Source: an uncultured Lachnospiraceae bacterium (GTDB lineage Bacteria; Bacillota; Clostridia; Lachnospirales; Lachnospiraceae). From it: a stretch of DNA of 11,901 nt. The translations under genes and the position numbers were made by a program. The notes below the pieces were generated by a model. That model was not told where the DNA came from, did no database searches, and saw only the letters and a program-made list of their open reading frames with translations. Positions 1 to 6,721 of this stretch are shown in pieces (the stretch's first letter is position 1; each line of letters begins with the position of its first letter). The stretch covers positions 1-11,901 of the forward strand of contig CAMALN010000027.1 in the NCBI GenBank assembly GCA_945836565.1, in the 5' to 3' direction.

Positions 1-8
1 CTTTTCAT
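1..8 (-). CDS. Possible start of a divergent gene (only the first codons in window)
   Basis: On the minus strand an ATG at 8-6 is followed by AAA and runs out of the window. It is preceded at 19-14 by AGAGGA, a reasonable Shine-Dalgarno sequence five bases before the ATG. This suggests a gene transcribed away from the radical SAM gene and sharing the LexA-box-like intergenic region. Only two complete codons (Met-Lys) are visible, so no product can be named. An SOS gene such as lexA would fit the context, but that is speculation. Confidence 0.4.
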
Positions 9-18
9 AAATTTCCTC

Positions 19-47
19 TTGCATACACAAACAAATGTTTGTATAAT
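19..47 (+). promoter_or_regulatory. Sigma-A type promoter of the radical SAM/DUF4130 operon
   Basis: A -35 box TTGCAT lies at 19-24 and a perfect -10 box TATAAT at 42-47, with an optimal 17-base spacer. Transcription would begin near 53-54, which coincides with the only usable ATG (54) of the downstream gene. That ATG has no Shine-Dalgarno sequence, so the message would be leaderless or nearly so. The spacer is filled by an inverted repeat (28-41), the typical position of a repressor operator. Confidence 0.75.
28..41. promoter_or_regulatory. LexA (SOS) box-like operator 1, in the promoter spacer
   Basis: The 14-base palindrome CAAACAAATGTTTG is part of a longer inverted repeat (27-42) with perfect 7-base arms. 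It matches the Bacillus-type LexA box CGAACATATGTTCG at 11 of 14 positions, with the AAC-N4-GTT core intact; two of the three differences (positions 2 and 13) are symmetrical. It lies entirely between the -35 and -10 boxes, where a bound repressor would exclude RNA polymerase. The downstream genes belong to a DNA-repair-associated pair, which supports the assignment. LexA binding is inferred and another dimeric repressor is possible. Confidence 0.55.
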
Positions 48-60
48 GAATATATGTTCG
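47..60. promoter_or_regulatory. LexA (SOS) box-like operator 2, over the start codon
   Basis: TGAATATATGTTCG matches CGAACATATGTTCG at 12 of 14 positions, with a perfect GTTCG right half and a one-base-degenerate left half (GAAT for GAAC). Its centre is 19 bases from that of the first box, close to two helical turns. It overlaps the end of the -10 box, the predicted transcription start and the ATG at 54. Part of the match is constrained by the TATAAT box and the start codon, so this site is less certain than its percent identity suggests. Confidence 0.45.
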
Positions 61-1577
61 ATATAGACGTTGTAAAAACTGAATATGACTTACAGGAAAA
101 GCTTAAGATTCTGGCCGATGCAGCCAAGTATGACGTAGCCTGTACCTCAAGCGGCGTAGACAGAAAGGGGAAGAAAGGATTTCTGGGAAATAGCGAGGCC
201 TGCGGTATATGTCATAGCTTTGCATCAGACGGAAGATGTATATCCCTGCTGAAGATTCTTATGACGAATCACTGTATCTACGACTGCAAATACTGCATTA
301 ACAGATGCTCGAATGATATACCCCGGGCAACCTTTACACCGGACGAGATATGTCAGCTGACCGTGGAATTCTACAAGAGGAATTATATCGAGGGGCTATT
401 CCTAAGCTCCGGTGTCATACAAAATCCCGGATATACCATGGAGAAGATGTGCGAAGCACTTATGCTTTTACGGGGAAAGTATAAGTTCAACGGATATATA
501 CATGTCAAAACCATACCCGGTGCACCTGACGAGATACTTCGTGCCATAGGGCACTTCGCAGACAGAATCAGTATCAATATGGAGCTTCCTACAGAGGAAT
601 CACTATCAAGGCTTGCTCCGAACAAGACCTTCTCCACCATACTCGACCCTATGGAAAAGGTAAGCAACACCATCGCTGCTCACAGAGTAGCCATAGGTAA
701 ATCATCCAAGATGGAGCGAAGTAAGGGCAACAGATATCTTGACGGAAGCATATTTAACGACAGCCGGGATTCAGCCAAAAGCATAGATGATAATTCCGGT
801 GGCAGGTCTTATAACAAATCAGGCATCCTGTTAGGTGACAAAAGCAAAGAGATTGTCACCGGCACAAGCCCCGGCCTTCTTCCTATGACTAAGGATTTCG
901 GTGAGCTTAAAAGACCATTTGCTCCTGCCGGACAAAGTACTCAGATGATAATAGGTGCTTCCGGCGAGACCGACCTTACGCTCATTAAGACAACACAAAA
1001 GCTTTATCAGGATTATGATTTAAAACGTGTGTTTTATTCTGCATATATACCGATAAATGAAGACAATGCTCTTCCTGCCCTTGGCACTCCCGTCCCTTTA
1101 CTTAGAGAGCACAGGCTTTATCAGGCTGACTGGTTACTTAGATACTATGGCTTCCTTGCGGATGAGCTTTTGTCAGAGGAGCGGCCTAATTTCAATGATA
1201 AGCTGGACCCAAAATGTGATTGGGCTCTACGACATATATCGTCATTCCCGGTAGAGGTAAGCCGTGCAAGCTATGATGTACTTCTAAGAGTACCGGGTAT
1301 AGGTCCTAAGTCGGCCGGTCGCATCATATCTGCCAGAAGATACGGAAGGCTCAGCTTTGAAGCATTGAAGAAGATGGGCGTTGTCCTAAAGCGTGCCCAT
1401 TACTTTATACTTTGCAACGGAAAACAGATGTATAAAACTCCGATTGACGAAGCATATATAACCAGACAGCTTATATCGGTTAATTCAGGTGAAAACTGGC
1501 AGTACTCACATGCCAATTCAGATGATTCGGATAACGGCAGACAGCTTTCATTATTCGATGATTTTAATATCGAATAG
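54..1577 (+). CDS. Radical SAM protein, putative DNA modification/repair family (UDG-linked)
   Basis: A 507-residue protein of the radical SAM family annotated as putative DNA modification/repair (TIGR03916 type). The exact reaction is unknown; the family is linked to uracil-DNA glycosylase genes. Visible features are a cysteine-rich N-terminus (ACGIC, residues 49-53), the [4Fe-4S] cluster motif C-X3-C-X2-C at Cys74, Cys78 and Cys81, and the core segment FAPAGQSTQ near 289-297. A helix-hairpin-helix DNA-binding motif (VPGIGPKSAGRII) spans about 413-425, and a QLSLF clamp-binding-like peptide lies at 497-501. ATG 54 is chosen because the in-frame TTG at 39 lies inside the promoter and no later start precedes the conserved region. 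There is no Shine-Dalgarno. The protein is longer than the roughly 400-430 residues I expect for the family because of a Ser/Lys/Asp-rich insert around residues 212-284. It is followed 78 bases later by its usual DUF4130 partner. Confidence 0.88.
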   Translation: MFDIDVVKTEYDLQEKLKILADAAKYDVACTSSGVDRKGKKGFLGNSEACGICHSFASDGRCISLLKILMTNHCIYDCKYCINRCSNDIPRATFTPDEICQLTVEFYKRNYIEGLFLSSGVIQNPGYTMEKMCEALMLLRGKYKFNGYIHVKTIPGAPDEILRAIGHFADRISINMELPTEESLSRLAPNKTFSTILDPMEKVSNTIAAHRVAIGKSSKMERSKGNRYLDGSIFNDSRDSAKSIDDNSGGRSYNKSGILLGDKSKEIVTGTSPGLLPMTKDFGELKRPFAPAGQSTQMIIGASGETDLTLIKTTQKLYQDYDLKRVFYSAYIPINEDNALPALGTPVPLLREHRLYQADWLLRYYGFLADELLSEERPNFNDKLDPKCDWALRHISSFPVEVSRASYDVLLRVPGIGPKSAGRIISARRYGRLSFEALKKMGVVLKRAHYFILCNGKQMYKTPIDEAYITRQLISVNSGENWQYSHANSDDSDNGRQLSLFDDFNIE

Positions 1578-1655
1578 ATGCGGATGAACGAAGCTGATAT
1601 CGGATATGTTGTGGAGTTTGCTATGACTATAATTATTGAAAGGAGGTTAAGTTTC

Positions 1656-2516
1656 ATGAGAATATATGTATGTGATGATACCTTTGAAGCCAAGATGACT
1701 GCAATATATGAGGCTTGGGCCTGGGCCGCCGCTAAGAACAGTGAGACAAAGAAAAACGGTGGTACACACAATGCACACGATGATATCGATTTTGCAATTA
1801 ACCCTGTATATCAGACTGATTTCTTAGATGAATATATCTACGTTGAAGCCTCCTCCGAGAAAGCAGAAAAGGTAGTAAACTCCATACAACGTGATATTTC
1901 TAAGGAAGCCTATGTTGCAGTATACTATGCCGCTATCTCTTCTGATATACAGGCCTTATATGATATATACAGCTTTTTAAGATTCGGATTTAGATTTGGA
2001 TACAGAGCAACCTCCATGCTTTCCGAGCCTTCTGTACAACGTATTATGACCTACAGAAGACGCATAGGCAATGAGGTTCATCACTTCAGGGAATTTGTGA
2101 GATTTTCCAAGATTATCATCGAGAGGGATGAACCAAAAACCGAGATGTATATATCACACATTGAACCTAAAAGCGATATAGTATATCTGGTAGGCGGGCA
2201 TTTTGCAGACAGGATGCCTTCTGAGCATTGGATAATAATAGACGACATCAGAAAAAAAGCTGCCGTACATCCGGCCTCATTACCTACACAGGAGGATAAG
2301 ATTGAGTATGCCGGTTTCTACAGCAATATGTATCAGAAGTACCTGACCGATGAAGAATATCGAGCCTTAACGGACATAGAGGAGCTGCAGGACGAGTACA
2401 TTGATTTGTGGAAAACCTTCTTCGATGCAATAGGCATAAAGGAACGTGAGAATTACAAATGTCAGAGAAATCTGTTCCCATTATGGATGAGAAAACACGT
2501 AACCGAATTCAAATAA
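1656..2516 (+). CDS. TIGR03915/DUF4130 family probable DNA metabolism protein
   Basis: A 286-residue protein of the DUF4130 family (TIGR03915 type), which typically sits beside the radical SAM protein encoded upstream and in some bacteria is fused to a uracil-DNA glycosylase domain. Its biochemical role is unknown. Recognisable family features are the N-terminal IYVCDDTFEAKMTAIYEAW, the central EVHHFREFVRFSKI and the later YISHIEPKSDIVYLVGGHFADRMPSEHW region (quoted in part: GGHFADRMPSEHW). No glycosylase domain is attached; the C-terminus ends soon after the DUF4130 core. ATG 1656 is chosen for its AGGAGG at 1641-1646. The frame is open back to an ATG directly after the radical SAM stop codon (1578), but that start lacks a ribosome binding site and would add 26 poorly conserved-looking residues. 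Its stop codon lies inside the terminator stem. Confidence 0.85.
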   Translation: MRIYVCDDTFEAKMTAIYEAWAWAAAKNSETKKNGGTHNAHDDIDFAINPVYQTDFLDEYIYVEASSEKAEKVVNSIQRDISKEAYVAVYYAAISSDIQALYDIYSFLRFGFRFGYRATSMLSEPSVQRIMTYRRRIGNEVHHFREFVRFSKIIIERDEPKTEMYISHIEPKSDIVYLVGGHFADRMPSEHWIIIDDIRKKAAVHPASLPTQEDKIEYAGFYSNMYQKYLTDEEYRALTDIEELQDEYIDLWKTFFDAIGIKERENYKCQRNLFPLWMRKHVTEFK

Positions 2517-2540
2517 GAATTTGAATTCGGCTACGTGTTT
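2493..2540. terminator. Convergent bidirectional terminator built from both 3' coding ends
   Basis: Two 22-base arms (2493-2514 and 2519-2540) pair with a single mismatch around a four-base loop (AAGA), each arm containing GAATTC and ACGT. On the plus strand the stem runs into a T-rich tract interrupted by one C (2538-2549). The tract is also the lysine-rich C-terminal coding sequence of the opposing gene. On the minus strand the stem is followed by TTTTC, so it could terminate that direction less efficiently. The stop codons of both convergent genes lie within the hairpin. Confidence 0.85.
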
Positions 2541-3175
2541 TTCTTTTTTCTTCTATATTTCTTAGTTCTTTTTCTTACTATCCTCTTAGGCTTCCTGGCT
2601 TGGCGATATGCCTTAATATCGTCCGCTATCCTGCTGTAATCTCTCTCGAAAAGTTCCTCGCTTATCAGAATATTCAGTTTATCAGAATCCACACTATCGA
2701 CTATATATTGTCTGACATAATCCTTGCTTTTATCTGAGTATTTATATAAGCCACACTGTTCCTGTATATGTGCAAGCTCAGGTCTCCACAGAAGCTTTAT
2801 CTTTTCCCCAATCACAGATGCAGGATTATCTTTAGGCTCACGGATACAATATATATCCACTCTTTCATCTATAAGTTCAACCGAAAGTATCCCCCAATAC
2901 TCAGGCACATGCTCCCCGGCACTTTTTGCATGTGTACTTCCTACCACAACAAGATTCTTATCGAAGAAGCGGTCATAGTCCTTTATCTGCGTTGCAAGTC
3001 TGGTATAGCTGTCAGCGTCACTTTTTATCTCTATACCCATCACATAATCTGTTCCGACCATGACTATATCCGCTCTTGAGTTTCCCATATTTTTCTCTTC
3101 AAATATACGAACCCTGCCATAGTTTTCTTCCAGAAAATCAAATAACGGTTCCCTTATATCCTTATCATACAGCAT
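2531..3175 (-). CDS. sce7726 family protein, PD-(D/E)XK nuclease-like
   Basis: A 214-residue protein resembling the sce7726 family, whose core looks like a PD-(D/E)XK nuclease fold. The N-terminal DIREPLFDFLEE helix is followed by SRADIVMV (Asp36) and GIEIKSD (Glu49-x-Lys51). The segment RLATQIKDYDRFF supplies a conserved Gln63 and Tyr67, and a hydrophobic strand LVVVG follows. All expected acidic and lysine catalytic positions are present, so nuclease activity is plausible but unproven, and no substrate is known. The C-terminus is strikingly basic (about 20 residues, mostly Lys and Arg), which suggests nucleic acid contact. The ATG at 3175 has GAGGG six bases upstream. It is the last gene of a three-gene minus-strand operon, 20 bases after the membrane protein gene. 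Confidence 0.75.
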   Translation of the reverse strand: MLYDKDIREPLFDFLEENYGRVRIFEEKNMGNSRADIVMVGTDYVMGIEIKSDADSYTRLATQIKDYDRFFDKNLVVVGSTHAKSAGEHVPEYWGILSVELIDERVDIYCIREPKDNPASVIGEKIKLLWRPELAHIQEQCGLYKYSDKSKDYVRQYIVDSVDSDKLNILISEELFERDYSRIADDIKAYRQARKPKRIVRKRTKKYRRKKKNT

Positions 3176-3195
3176 ATCCTGCCCTCGTAAAAAGA

Positions 3196-4104
3196 CTAGA
3201 CAAGTCTCTTTTTCTTTGCTTCCTCATTCTTAAGGGATGCATCATATTTCTTCATAAGCTTATCTAACTCTGACTCGTTTTGTACCACGCCACCCTTTGG
3301 AAGACTATGTATCCTACCATTTCTGTTAAGGAAATTATATGCAATCATGAAGGTTGTATCATCAAAGGCTGTATAATACTTATTATTTATCGCCTCGATA
3401 CAATCCGCCGTAGTAGCAAAGCTTGAAGGCTCTAAGGTAGTAAACATCTGATCAAAAATATCTATACAAAGCTCATGCTGTCTCTTAAAATCAGATGATA
3501 CAGACTGAACCGGAAGAACTCTTAAATACGCCCTAAGCCAGCTTGTCTCACTGTTATACCACTCAAAGAGAGAATTCATATCCTGATCCATATCATATAT
3601 TTCCCTTTCCCAGGAAAACGATACATATGACGCATCAACGATAAGCTCTATTTCATCATCAGTAAGGTTCAAATTATATTTTTTATTGAACTTCTGTACA
3701 ATCTTCTTTCTCTTTGGTACAGATCTGGTCAGTCCGGTAAAATTAGGCGACGTTCCCATCCTTCCCGCATGCTTGTTATATGGTGAATCCTTATAAGGAT
3801 CACTGCCTTTTACGCTCTGCTTATAGAAATCATTCCACTTTTCCTGTGTGTTATTCTTTTTCTTGCCACCTTTAAATAATGTCGAGATAAGCCATCCGCC
3901 AAAGATAAACGGGCTAAATATTGCCATCATTGCAAAAAAGAATACAGCAAGCCCCCAAAGTGAAGGAATAACCGATGAGAAAACACTGATAAGCACTATT
4001 GCCGTAATAATCTTGCCCAGCTTGTCCTTCAAGGAATTGTATATCTTAGGATTATTTCTTCCTATAAGGCTGTACCATATCAAAAAAAATACTAATAAAC
4101 CCAT
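3196..4104 (-). CDS. Membrane-anchored protein of unknown function
   Basis: A 302-residue protein that I do not recognise. The N-terminus is hydrophobic: a short segment at residues 2-14, then a longer apolar stretch at about 33-75 that could form two membrane helices. It is followed by a lysine-rich stop-transfer (FKGGKKK) and a soluble, probably cytoplasmic domain of about 225 residues. That domain has a polar linker with Gly/Ser/Tyr/Asn (85-125), a basic patch (VPKRKKIVQKFNKKYN) and an acidic helix-rich part (TDDEIELIVDASY, REIYDMDQDMNSLFEWYN). No catalytic motif is evident. The start has AGGAGA in good register upstream. It lies 23 bases after the TraX-like gene and 20 bases before the nuclease-like gene, so the three are probably co-transcribed. 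The C-terminus is charged (KNEEAKKKRLV). Confidence 0.8.
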   Translation of the reverse strand: MGLLVFFLIWYSLIGRNNPKIYNSLKDKLGKIITAIVLISVFSSVIPSLWGLAVFFFAMMAIFSPFIFGGWLISTLFKGGKKKNNTQEKWNDFYKQSVKGSDPYKDSPYNKHAGRMGTSPNFTGLTRSVPKRKKIVQKFNKKYNLNLTDDEIELIVDASYVSFSWEREIYDMDQDMNSLFEWYNSETSWLRAYLRVLPVQSVSSDFKRQHELCIDIFDQMFTTLEPSSFATTADCIEAINNKYYTAFDDTTFMIAYNFLNRNGRIHSLPKGGVVQNESELDKLMKKYDASLKNEEAKKKRLV

Positions 4105-4127
4105 TTGATTTCTCCTGTTTTATATAT

Positions 4128-4904
4128 CTATATTCCAAACATAATACATATTACACCCAATACAAACAAATGAACAGGGTAAAATGCATAGAATAAAAGC
4201 TTAATATTCTTACCGCAGCTATGATTATATCTTCGTATCACCGGTATATTCAAAAGAGCAAACACCTCTGAGATATCAGTAAAGCTTAGCACTATTGCAG
4301 AACATACAATAACCGCTACATCACTATTTATCCAGGCCTTAGCAATGTATGCCACAGCTATGGCAAGCACACCGACTGCACCATAATCAGTATGGAGAGC
4401 ATATGCCGCTACCATACCCAGTCCGCATACCAGTATACAACCGATAAAACCGATATACCGATTCTTCACCTTCCGTATCCAAATATCCATCAGGCTTATA
4501 ATTACCAAGCCTAAGAACAACGTAAAGAATATATTCTGATAACCAAATTCAATCAATACACCTTGCTTTACCCTCGAAGGTTGTATACAGAACGCCATAT
4601 CAAAAAATGGCTCCGATATAAATGCAAACACAAGAAGTCTAAGCATGTACTTTATCACACTTCCCGTATGCATAAATCCCTCTATCAATAAAAATATGTA
4701 TATCGGAAATGCTAATCTTCCTATCACACGAAACATCATATATATCATATCTGTGCTTGTAATATCTGCATTTATATCATTCGTCATAAGTCCTGCAGAC
4801 ATAAAATATCTATACAAAATTGTCGCACCTATATGATCTATGAGCATGGATATCATGGCAATAAACTTAAGATTGCTGCCACTTAGGCCTTTCTTTTCCA
4901 TCAT
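4128..4904 (-). CDS. TraX family integral membrane protein
   Basis: A 258-residue polytopic membrane protein of the TraX family. In the F plasmid TraX N-acetylates pilin, but most Firmicute homologues are chromosomal and uncharacterised, so acetyl transfer here is only a family-based guess. Family-like segments include LKFIAMISMLIDHIGA (Asp23-His24) and FRVIGRLAFPIYIFLLIEG (59-76). Others are ISEPFFD (96-102), YQNIFFTLFLG (122-132), DYGAVGVL (173-180) and FYAFYPVHL near the C-terminus. The hydrophobic profile suggests roughly seven to nine helices. The reading frame extends upstream to a TTG at 4970, but that codon sits on the promoter -35 box. ATG 4904 (or the adjacent ATG 4901) has GGGG just upstream and gives a family-like length. 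It is the first gene of the three-gene operon. No conjugation or pilus genes are nearby. Confidence 0.82.
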   Translation of the reverse strand: MMEKKGLSGSNLKFIAMISMLIDHIGATILYRYFMSAGLMTNDINADITSTDMIYMMFRVIGRLAFPIYIFLLIEGFMHTGSVIKYMLRLLVFAFISEPFFDMAFCIQPSRVKQGVLIEFGYQNIFFTLFLGLVIISLMDIWIRKVKNRYIGFIGCILVCGLGMVAAYALHTDYGAVGVLAIAVAYIAKAWINSDVAVIVCSAIVLSFTDISEVFALLNIPVIRRYNHSCGKNIKLLFYAFYPVHLFVLGVICIMFGI

Positions 4905-4941
4905 CAGTTCCCCATGTATATATTGAATAACACCGGTTGTT

Positions 4942-4970
4942 AGTATAGCATACCCGATAGCACAAAACAA
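4942..4970 (-). promoter_or_regulatory. Promoter of the TraX-like/membrane/nuclease-like operon
   Basis: On the minus strand a -35 box TTGTTT (4970-4965) and a -10 box TATACT (4947-4942) are separated by 17 bases, with the extended -10 dinucleotide TG at 4950-4949. Transcription would start near 4935, giving a leader of about 30 bases before ATG 4904. This argues against the longer N-terminus that the open frame would allow. Confidence 0.65.
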
Positions 4971-5006
4971 GTTTGTAATAGTACATCAAAGATTAAAATA
5001 TGATTA

Positions 5007-5034
5007 AAAAAACAGGTCAGGTGACCTGTTTTTT
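5007..5034 (-). terminator. Rho-independent terminator of the nnr-alr-mazF-corC-yebC operon
   Basis: A perfect inverted repeat has CAGGTCA/TGACCTG arms at 5013-5019 and 5022-5028, flanked by six A and six T. In RNA the innermost pair opens to a four-base loop. It is symmetrical, so it can end transcription in either direction. By position it serves the minus-strand operon ending with yebC and insulates the TraX-like operon promoter. Confidence 0.88.
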
Positions 5035-5052
5035 GTGTTGCGATTTGTCCCT

Positions 5053-5112
5053 CTTGCCGACTACGTCGTCAAGCGGTTCCTCTAAGAAAATGCTAGCAAG
5101 CTGCATTTTCTT
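5053..5112 (-). repeat. Two further inverted repeats in the yebC 3' region
   Basis: Between the yebC stop codon and the terminator are two more hairpin-forming sequences. The first has perfect 10-base arms, AAGAAAATGC at 5084-5093 and GCATTTTCTT at 5103-5112, with an AGC/GCT pair able to form inside the loop; it overlaps the stop codon. The second is CTTG-C-CGAC (5053-5061) pairing with GTCG-T-CAAG (5065-5073) across a TAC loop with one mismatch. Neither is followed by a T-run, so they are not classic terminators. They may be 3' stabilising structures, part of a small RNA, or a dispersed intergenic repeat. Confidence 0.6.
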
Positions 5113-5839
5113 ATTCGTCCCAGTTATGATACACTGACTGGACATCGTCGTCCTCGTCGAGTAAGTCGAGGATACGGTTCATCTTCTTGATATCGTCCTC
5201 TGAGGTAAGCTCTACGTAGTTCTGAGGAATCATAGTAACCTCAGCCTCTGCCATAGGGATGCTTGCTGACTCGAGAGCCTCCCTGACTGCTGTGAAATCA
5301 TCCGGTGAAGTGATGATTTCGTAGCTGTCCTCCTCATCCGAAAAGTCCTCAGCTCCTGCCTCAAGTGCGAGCATCATCAGCTCATCCGGATCCATGCTGC
5401 ACTCCTCTTTATCGATGATAATCTGTCCCTTCTCATCAAACATATAAGATACACAACCGGTAGTTCCTACATTTCCGCCACCCTTTGTGAATGCATTTCT
5501 TACATTTGAAGCTGTTCTGTTCTTGTTATCTGTAAGCGCATTTACTATGATAGCTGTACCGCTTGGTCCATAGCCCTCATATGACATAGATACGTAGTTA
5601 ACTGAAGCCGCATCGCCTGCTGCCTTCTTAATACCTCTTTCAATGGTGTCATTTGGCATATTGTTCGCCTTAGCCTTAGCGATAACATCTCTAAGCTTGC
5701 TGTTATTTGCCGGGTCCGCTCCGCCTTCCTTAACTGCAACAGCGATTTCTCTTCCGATTACCGTGAAGATTTTTCCCTTAGCAGCATCGTTCTTCTCCTT
5801 CTTGTGCTTAATGTTCGCGAATTTTGAATGTCCTGACAT
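5111..5839 (-). CDS. yebC: YebC/TACO1 family protein
   Basis: A full-length 242-residue YebC family protein. The family was long annotated as transcriptional regulators (PmpR) and is now linked to translation, relieving ribosome stalling on proline-rich stretches; it is cytoplasmic. Signature segments are the start [22 protein letters not shown] (quoted in part: [13 protein letters not shown]), [44 protein letters not shown] and [21 protein letters not shown]. The acidic C-terminal tail ([17 protein letters not shown]) is typical. It groups by eye with the classical YebC type rather than the YeeI/YebC2 type, though this was not tested. AAGGAG at 5853-5848 lies within the last codons and stop of the preceding CorC-like gene, five bases away, which suggests translational coupling. 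It is the last gene of the operon. Confidence 0.95.
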   Translation of the reverse strand: MSGHSKFANIKHKKEKNDAAKGKIFTVIGREIAVAVKEGGADPANNSKLRDVIAKAKANNMPNDTIERGIKKAAGDAASVNYVSMSYEGYGPSGTAIIVNALTDNKNRTASNVRNAFTKGGGNVGTTGCVSYMFDEKGQIIIDKEECSMDPDELMMLALEAGAEDFSDEEDSYEIITSPDDFTAVREALESASIPMAEAEVTMIPQNYVELTSEDDIKKMNRILDLLDEDDDVQSVYHNWDE

Positions 5840-5844
5840 CTTAA

Positions 5845-6690
5845 TTACTCCTTATCGTTGTTTTCTTCTACTTTTATCTTTTCTATCCTGACAAGCTTTA
5901 TCATCTTGTCTTTTATATCTACAGGGATAAATCTATATCCCTCATATTCTATAGTATTTTCCTTTCCCTCCTCCGGGAAGCCGCCGATTTCATATAGCAA
6001 AAAACCATTCAAGGTCTCAAAATCCTCATCCGGGAATTTGATACCAAGCATCTCCTCAAGATGTGATAGCTCTGTTATTCCTTCCACAGTTATATCATCA
6101 CCAACGAGCTCCTGAACCTCCTCCGGAGTCTCCTCGTCATGCTCGTCTAAGATATTTCCCACTATCTCCTCGATGATATCCTCCAACGTCACTATGCCCT
6201 CTGTCTGTCCATATTCATCAACGACGATGGCCATGTGACACTTTTCCTTCTGCATAAGAGAAAGGAGCTTCGATATCTCCATCGTGGGATGTATATACAT
6301 AGGCGTTTCCATAACAGATGTGATATCATCCTTAGGATTATCAAGAAATCTTGCGATAACATCCTTAATATGTACAACACCTATAATATTGTCTATATCC
6401 TCTTCATATACCGGATATCTTGAAAAGCTGTTTGCCACAGCGTATTTGAGAGTTTTCTCTATATTCGAATTATTCTCTACAGCAAGTATCTTCTGTCTGC
6501 TCGTCATAATATCCTTGGCTTCTAAGTCACTGAATTCAAATATGTTTGATATAAGCTCAACCTCGTTGTCCTCTATGACACCGTTCTCATATCCCTCTTC
6601 CACCATGGATAATATTTCTTCTTCTACTTTTTCTTCATTTACCTTTTTCCAAAAAAATTTCCTAAACCCACTGGGTCCGTTTTGAGACAT
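5845..6690 (-). CDS. CBS-pair/CorC-HlyC domain protein
   Basis: A 281-residue soluble protein of the CorC/hemolysin C type. A short helical N-terminus (about 20-55) is followed by a CBS pair: CBS1 from [11 protein letters not shown] (about 61-115) and CBS2 from [10 protein letters not shown] through [17 protein letters not shown] (about 126-180). The C-terminal transporter-associated CorC_HlyC domain spans about 195-272 ([35 protein letters not shown]). There is no N-terminal CNNM/DUF21 membrane domain, so it matches the stand-alone E. coli CorC layout. Such proteins are implicated in magnesium or cobalt homeostasis; CBS pairs bind adenine nucleotides. The ATG at 6690 is preceded by AAAAGGAG at a somewhat long 12-base spacing. 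It lies 31 bases after mazF and overlaps the ribosome binding site of yebC, and its C-terminus is highly charged. Confidence 0.9.
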   Translation of the reverse strand: MSQNGPSGFRKFFWKKVNEEKVEEEILSMVEEGYENGVIEDNEVELISNIFEFSDLEAKDIMTSRQKILAVENNSNIEKTLKYAVANSFSRYPVYEEDIDNIIGVVHIKDVIARFLDNPKDDITSVMETPMYIHPTMEISKLLSLMQKEKCHMAIVVDEYGQTEGIVTLEDIIEEIVGNILDEHDEETPEEVQELVGDDITVEGITELSHLEEMLGIKFPDEDFETLNGFLLYEIGGFPEEGKENTIEYEGYRFIPVDIKDKMIKLVRIEKIKVEENNDKE

Positions 6691-6721
6691 AAATTACTTT
6701 TACTCCTTTTCTTCCTTTGCT

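Noticed and set aside
1605..1633. Possible internal promoter before the DUF4130 gene (perfect TATAAT at 1628-1633)
   Set aside because: The matching -35 position reads TATGTT, a poor fit, and there is no extended -10. The better TTGTGG lies only 13 bases away, so the -10 match alone is not convincing in this AT-rich stretch.
1578..1655. In-frame N-terminal extension of the DUF4130 protein from the ATG directly after the radical SAM stop
   Set aside because: There is no ribosome binding site before 1578, whereas AGGAGG stands nine bases before ATG 1656, where the family-like sequence begins.
4128..4904. TraX as a sign of a conjugative element
   Set aside because: No relaxase, type IV secretion or pilus genes are present, and chromosomal TraX-like proteins are common in Firmicutes.
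4905..4970. Longer TraX-like protein starting at the TTG at 4970
   Set aside because: The TTG is the -35 box of a good promoter, no ribosome binding site precedes it, and the resulting length exceeds what is expected.
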